Below are positions 60,716 through 64,000 of a DNA stretch of 64,000 nucleotides, one piece after another. Location: positions 1 through 64,000 of the forward strand of contig JBLXDU010000003.1 in the NCBI GenBank assembly GCA_048263775.1. Direction: 5' to 3'. Every line of letters starts with the position of its first letter. Position 1 is the first letter of the stretch. The position numbers and the translations under genes were made by a program. The stretch comes from UBA1479 sp048263775 (GTDB lineage Bacteria; Pseudomonadota; Alphaproteobacteria; Rhodospirillales; Casp-alpha2). Under the pieces are notes generated by a model that saw nothing but the letters and a program-made list of their open reading frames with translations, was not told the DNA's origin and ran no database searches.

Positions 60716-61438
60716 ATGACCTTCGATGGCCTGACCCTCACGACAATCCTCATCGCCATCAGCGCCATGGCCTTCGGCTGCGCGTTTCAGGCAGCACTGG
60801 GTCTGGGTTTCGCTCTGCTCGCGGCACCGGTGCTGGCCCTGCTGGACCCCGCCTTCGTGCCTGGCCCCATGCTGCTGGCGGGAACCGCGCTGGCCGCCCT
60901 GACGGCTTACGGCGAGCGCGACGCCATCGACCGCCGCATGTTGGCGACCTGTCTGATCGGCTTGGTAGTGGGCACGGTGGTCGGCGCGGTCGTCCTCCAG
61001 GCCGTGCGGGGCATGGACCTGCAACGCGTGTTCGGCGTCATGATCCTGCTCGCCGTCGGCGTCAGCCTTATGGGAAAGACCGTCGCCGCCAAGGGGCGCA
61101 GCCTACTCATCGCCGCCGGTATTTCCGGCGTCATGGGGATCATGGCCGGGCTGCACGGCCCGGTGATCTCCCTTGCTTTTCAGAATGCCGAACCCCGGGT
61201 CGCCCGCGCCATGCTGGGCGCCTATTTCACGGTCGCCTATCTGTCGGCGGTGGCAGCCTTGGCCTTGGTCGGGGCTTTCGGTGTGCCCGAGGCTAGCCGC
61301 ACCCTGGTGCTGCTGCCCGGCGTGGCGGTCGGTCTGGCTCTGGCCCCGATCACCCGGCGCTACATCAACCGCGACCGCCTGCGCATCGCGATCCTCGCCA
61401 TCGCGGCGGTCAGCGGTCTGATCCTGATCGTGAAATAG
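60716..61438 (+). CDS. TSUP family (TauE/SafE) transporter, short form
   Basis: A 240-residue protein with about 7-8 membrane segments: 'ILIAISAMAFGCAFQAALGLGFALLAAPVLALLD', 'ATCLIGLVVGTVVGAVVLQ', 'LLIAAGISGVMGIMAGLHGPVISLAFQN' (the second-repeat glycine motif in altered form) and 'VAYLSAVAALALVGAF'. Shorter and divergent compared with the two tandem TSUP proteins at 2426-4446. It lies 15 bases after the FMN-type gene, so likely in the same MocR-controlled operon. TauR-type MocR regulators elsewhere control taurine genes, and TSUP proteins export sulfite; a sulfonate role here is inference. Confidence 0.85.
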   Translation: MTFDGLTLTTILIAISAMAFGCAFQAALGLGFALLAAPVLALLDPAFVPGPMLLAGTALAALTAYGERDAIDRRMLATCLIGLVVGTVVGAVVLQAVRGMDLQRVFGVMILLAVGVSLMGKTVAAKGRSLLIAAGISGVMGIMAGLHGPVISLAFQNAEPRVARAMLGAYFTVAYLSAVAALALVGAFGVPEASRTLVLLPGVAVGLALAPITRRYINRDRLRIAILAIAAVSGLILIVK

Positions 61439-61449
61439 CCGACCGCGCC

Positions 61450-62457
61450 TTACGACGGCTTCAAGGCCTTTTCCAACAGAAGACGCGCGGCGGCGCGTGG
61501 ATCGGCCCGCCGCGCGGCCAAGTCGTCGATCAGATCGGCCATGTCCGGCGCCAGGCGCTTGAATTCGCGGCGCATGTGGTCGAGCGCCGCCGTTTCAAGC
61601 CGCATCAAGGCGATGCGCCGGCGCCGAGCCTTGTCCTCGCCGCTTGATGCAAGGTGTTGGCCATGGTCGATCACGGCCTGGACTAGGTCGGCGACACCTT
61701 TGCCCGTGTTGGCGCTGGTCGCGATCACCGGCACGCGCCAACCGGTTGCGCCGTCGCCCCGCCCCTGACGGCCGGTCAGGCCCAAGTCCTGGGCCCCCGC
61801 CAGGTCGGCGGCGGTCTGGTCCGCGTCGGCGCGGTCGGCCTTGGTCACGACATGAATATCGGCGATTTCCAGGATGCCCGCCTTCATGGCCTGAACCCCA
61901 TCGCCCAGGCCCGGTGGCGAGGCAACGATCACCGTATGAGCCGCCGCCGCGACATCGACCTCGTCCTGACCGACGCCGACGGTTTCGATCACCACGACCT
62001 GGAACCCGCAAGCATCCAGCACATCGACGGAATCCAGCGCCGGGCGCGCCAGTCCGCCCATGGCGCCCTGGGTCGCGAGCGATCGGATGAACACGCCGTT
62101 GTCGCCGCCGTGGTCGCCCATGCGCACCCGGTCGCCCAGGATGGCGCCCCCGGAAAACGGGCTGGAGGGATCAATGGCGATGACGCCGACGGTCAGGTCC
62201 CGACGGCGCAATTCCTTGACCAGGGCGTTGACCAGGGACGATTTACCGGCCCCTGGCGGCCCGGTGACGCCGACCACATGGGACGACCCCGCGGCCTGAT
62301 AAACCCGGGCCATCAGATCGCCGTCTGTCGACCCGGATGTCGGCGCAGCGTTGCCGGTGGTTTCGGCCAGGGACAACAGCTTGGCGATGGCCCGTCGGTC
62401 GCCGCCTTGCGCGGCGGCAAGCAGATCAGGCGATGGGTCCGGCTTAGGGGTTGCCAT
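61450..62457 (-). CDS. meaB: Methylmalonyl-CoA mutase-associated GTPase MeaB
   Basis: A 335-residue G3E GTPase that guards and reactivates methylmalonyl-CoA mutase. Walker A 'VVGVTGPPGAGKSSLVNALV' near residue 62, 'VGVIAIDPSSPFSGGAILGDRVRMGDH' near 92, 'DVVVIETVGVGQDEVDV'-type switch segment ('VVVIETVGVGQDEVDVAAAA') near 155 and the 'TKADRAD' specificity motif near 200. The mutase genes are not in the window. It indicates the methylmalonyl-CoA route for propionate or branched-chain catabolism. Confidence 0.95.
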   Translation of the reverse strand: MATPKPDPSPDLLAAAQGGDRRAIAKLLSLAETTGNAAPTSGSTDGDLMARVYQAAGSSHVVGVTGPPGAGKSSLVNALVKELRRRDLTVGVIAIDPSSPFSGGAILGDRVRMGDHGGDNGVFIRSLATQGAMGGLARPALDSVDVLDACGFQVVVIETVGVGQDEVDVAAAAHTVIVASPPGLGDGVQAMKAGILEIADIHVVTKADRADADQTAADLAGAQDLGLTGRQGRGDGATGWRVPVIATSANTGKGVADLVQAVIDHGQHLASSGEDKARRRRIALMRLETAALDHMRREFKRLAPDMADLIDDLAARRADPRAAARLLLEKALKPS

Positions 62458-62467
62458 GGCCAGGGCC

Positions 62468-63055
62468 TCAGTCGCTCGGCGGTATGGGACGGTTGCGGCT
62501 CAGTTTGCGCAGGTCATGGCCCGCCAGGCGGTATTCGGCACTCAGGTCGTCGTACACGGGCCAGATGTAATCGAGCATCTTCTGGTCATTGGGGCCGACC
62601 TTGCGCAGGAACTTGGCCGGCCGCCCGGCCCAGACCTCGCCGGGGCCGATCTCTTTGCCCGGGGTAACCAGGGCGCCGGCAGCGATCAGCGACCCCTCGC
62701 CCACCACCGCACCGTCCATCACGCAGGCCTGCATGCCGATCATGGCATCGTCCTTCAGGGTGCAGGCATGTAAAAGCGCCATATGCCCGACCGTAACCCG
62801 GTCGCCCAGGATCGTCGGATAGCCCTTGGAATCAACATGCACGACCGTGCCGTCCTGGATGTTCGTATCGTTGCCGATACGAATGAAGTTCATATCCCCC
62901 CGCAACACGCAGGAATACCAGATCGACGACTTGGTCCCGATCGTCACGTCACCGATGATGATGGCATTTTCCGCGATGAAGGCGGTTTCGTCGATCTGCG
63001 GATGCTTGTCCTTGAAGGGCAAGATCACACCGCCGGGCTGGCGCGAGGAAGTCAT
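62468..63055 (-). CDS. Gamma-class carbonic anhydrase family protein
   Basis: A 195-residue left-handed beta-helix protein with repeated hexapeptides ('FIAENAIIIGDVTIGTKSSIWYSCVLRGDMNFIRIGNDTNIQDGTVVHVDSKGYPTILGDRVTVGHMALLHAC'). The three zinc histidines are visible in 'VVHVD', 'VGHMA' and 'LLHAC'. It fits the YrdA/CamH group. It lies 10 bases upstream of meaB on the same strand, but the two are not functionally linked in an obvious way. Confidence 0.92.
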   Translation of the reverse strand: MTSSRQPGGVILPFKDKHPQIDETAFIAENAIIIGDVTIGTKSSIWYSCVLRGDMNFIRIGNDTNIQDGTVVHVDSKGYPTILGDRVTVGHMALLHACTLKDDAMIGMQACVMDGAVVGEGSLIAAGALVTPGKEIGPGEVWAGRPAKFLRKVGPNDQKMLDYIWPVYDDLSAEYRLAGHDLRKLSRNRPIPPSD

Positions 63056-63095
63056 TCAGAAATCACCTTAGTTTTTTGTTTCAGTATATTGTTTT

Positions 63096-63644
63096 TCAAG
63101 AATTTTTTATGAACGGAAGCATTTCCTTGAAAGCCTCTGTTCCGGCCCGTCCCAGCCATTCATAGATAACCATTTCCGTGGTCACGATGCCGGCCCCGGC
63201 CGCGCCCAGGCGATCCAGGCAGGCCTTTTCACTTTCCAGGGTGCGCGAAGCCGTGGCGTCGGTGACGACGAAGATCTCGTACCCCTTGTCCATCAGATCG
63301 ACGCCGGTCTGCATGACGCAGATATGGGCCTCCATCCCCGTGATGACCACTTGGCGGCGGCCCGTGGCCTCGAACGCCTTCTGGAACAGTTCCTCGTTCA
63401 TGCAGGAGAAATGAATTTTCTCGAACACCTGCGCCTGGGGCGCGATGCCCTGCAGTTGCGGCACCGTGCGCCCCAACCCCTTGGGATACTGTTCCGTCAT
63501 CAGAATGGGCACGCCCATGCGATCGGCGGCACGCATCAGCAGCGCCGTATTGCGGATCACCTTGGCCGGTGATTGCATGGCGGGGGCCAGTTTGTCCTGG
63601 ATGTCGATGACAACAAGGCAGGAGAGTTCGGGCTTTATCAGCAT
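63096..63644 (-). CDS. Isochorismatase family cysteine hydrolase
   Basis: A 182-residue hydrolase of the isochorismatase/nicotinamidase fold. The catalytic triad can be assigned as Asp14 in 'LVVIDIQDKLAPAM', Lys in 'VFEKIHFSC' near residue 81 and Cys in 'EAHICVMQTGVDLM' near residue 115. It resembles the YcaC-like group with unknown substrate. I used the ATG at 63644 because AAGGAAATC is upstream; the frame is open another 36 codons. It lies 10 bases downstream of an alpha/beta hydrolase gene. Confidence 0.88.
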   Translation of the reverse strand: MLIKPELSCLVVIDIQDKLAPAMQSPAKVIRNTALLMRAADRMGVPILMTEQYPKGLGRTVPQLQGIAPQAQVFEKIHFSCMNEELFQKAFEATGRRQVVITGMEAHICVMQTGVDLMDKGYEIFVVTDATASRTLESEKACLDRLGAAGAGIVTTEMVIYEWLGRAGTEAFKEMLPFIKNS

Positions 63645-63654
63645 CTTGATTTCC

Positions 63655-64000
63655 TTAATCGGCGAGCCAATAGCGCAGAACCGCGCTGACCGCCTCGGGC
63701 CGTTCCAGGGGCGAAAGATGGCCGCAGTTTTCGACGACCACCAGTTTAGCACCGGGGATGGCGGATGCCATTTCTTCGTGCACCGCAGGCGGCGTCATGA
63801 CGTCGAGCCGACCACACAGAACCAGCGTCGGACAGGCAATCGCGGCCAGATTGGGCCGATTGTCCGGGCGCTCGATGATGGCCGTCTGCTGGCGCTGATA
63901 AGCCTCCGCCCCCACGTTGCGGGCCGAGGCACGGACGATGGCCGTCAATTCCCCGTCATCCTGGCGGTTTGCGGCGATGAAGCCCGTCATGTGGTGATCG
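63655..64000 (-). CDS. Alpha/beta hydrolase, C-terminal part (cut by window end)
   Basis: The frame is open to the end of the window and its start lies outside. About 115 residues are visible. 'PTLVLCGRLDVMTPPAVHEEMASAIPGAKLVVVENCGHLSPLERPEAVSAVLRYWL' is the C-terminal half of an alpha/beta hydrolase, with the catalytic Asp in 'GRLDVMTP' and His in 'CGHLSPLE'. The nucleophile is not in view. It precedes the isochorismatase-type hydrolase gene by 10 bases, suggesting a catabolic operon. Confidence 0.86.
   Translation of the reverse strand, partial: DHHMTGFIAANRQDDGELTAIVRASARNVGAEAYQRQQTAIIERPDNRPNLAAIACPTLVLCGRLDVMTPPAVHEEMASAIPGAKLVVVENCGHLSPLERPEAVSAVLRYWLAD

Overview
This window looks like a chromosomal segment of an alphaproteobacterium, most likely of the order Rhodospirillales (the order is inferred). 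The coding DNA is GC-rich. Alphaproteobacterial markers include a glnB-glnA pair with a sigma-54-type promoter, an EipA/DUF1134 envelope protein, a TIGR02186 membrane protein, alphaproteobacterial SOS boxes (GTTC-N7-GTTC), an alaC-hom-glpX-recJ gene string and small single-PAS proteins of a type common in Rhodospirillales. I see no phage, transposon, integrase or CRISPR array. Nearly all of the window is ordinary chromosome.

Layout. 1-5.7 kb: the end of fliG, an AsmA-like protein, tusA, two tandem TSUP (TauE/SafE) exporters, a TIGR02186 protein and a UspA protein; this looks like a sulfur-handling module. 5.7-8.1 kb: a zeta-type GST and a GntR/FCD regulator, divergent from a class II aldolase, with a PdhR-type palindrome between them. 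8.1-12.4 kb: tkt, class I fructose-bisphosphate aldolase and rpe in one operon, then bolA. 12.6-17.5 kb: an RND efflux pair and a PAS protein. 17.6-19.4 kb: a beta-hydroxyacid dehydrogenase and a 2-keto-4-pentenoate hydratase-like enzyme. 19.6-21.5 kb: SOS-controlled umuDC and tRNA-His. 21.5-25.4 kb: a cupin, an aminotransferase and glnB-glnA. 25.4-31.2 kb: an orphan ABC ATPase, an aldo/keto reductase and two K+/H+ antiporter-type proteins. 31.2-34.8 kb: eipA, a long AT-rich intergenic region, a soluble GAF chemoreceptor, a small secreted protein, a LexA-boxed 26-residue membrane peptide and a thioesterase.

35-49.6 kb: parE, argC, a MetX-like alpha/beta hydrolase, a SoxW-like thioredoxin, rplM-rpsI, a divergent thioesterase/enoyl-CoA hydratase pair around a LiuR-like palindrome, a CoA-binding protein, metY, a polysaccharide flippase, a VOC protein, a DHH phosphoesterase, a His-rich protein, fbp, a second PAS protein and tRNA-Glu. 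49.6-56.3 kb: the alaC-hom-glpX-recJ operon and an OmpA-family lipoprotein. 56.5-64 kb: phaC, a MocR regulator divergent from a flavin-type oxidase and a third TSUP protein, meaB, a gamma-carbonic anhydrase, an isochorismatase-type hydrolase and a truncated alpha/beta hydrolase.

Together the genes describe a free-living heterotroph. It has nitrogen control through PII and glutamine synthetase, gluconeogenesis or pentose-phosphate flux (tkt, fba, rpe, fbp, glpX), polyhydroxyalkanoate storage, propionate/methylmalonyl-CoA handling (meaB), sulfur and methionine metabolism, and an SOS response. The observation I rate highest is the 26-codon single-membrane-span ORF at 34289-34369. It has a perfect alphaproteobacterial LexA box and a good ribosome binding site, an arrangement like the SOS-induced division inhibitor SidA of Caulobacter.
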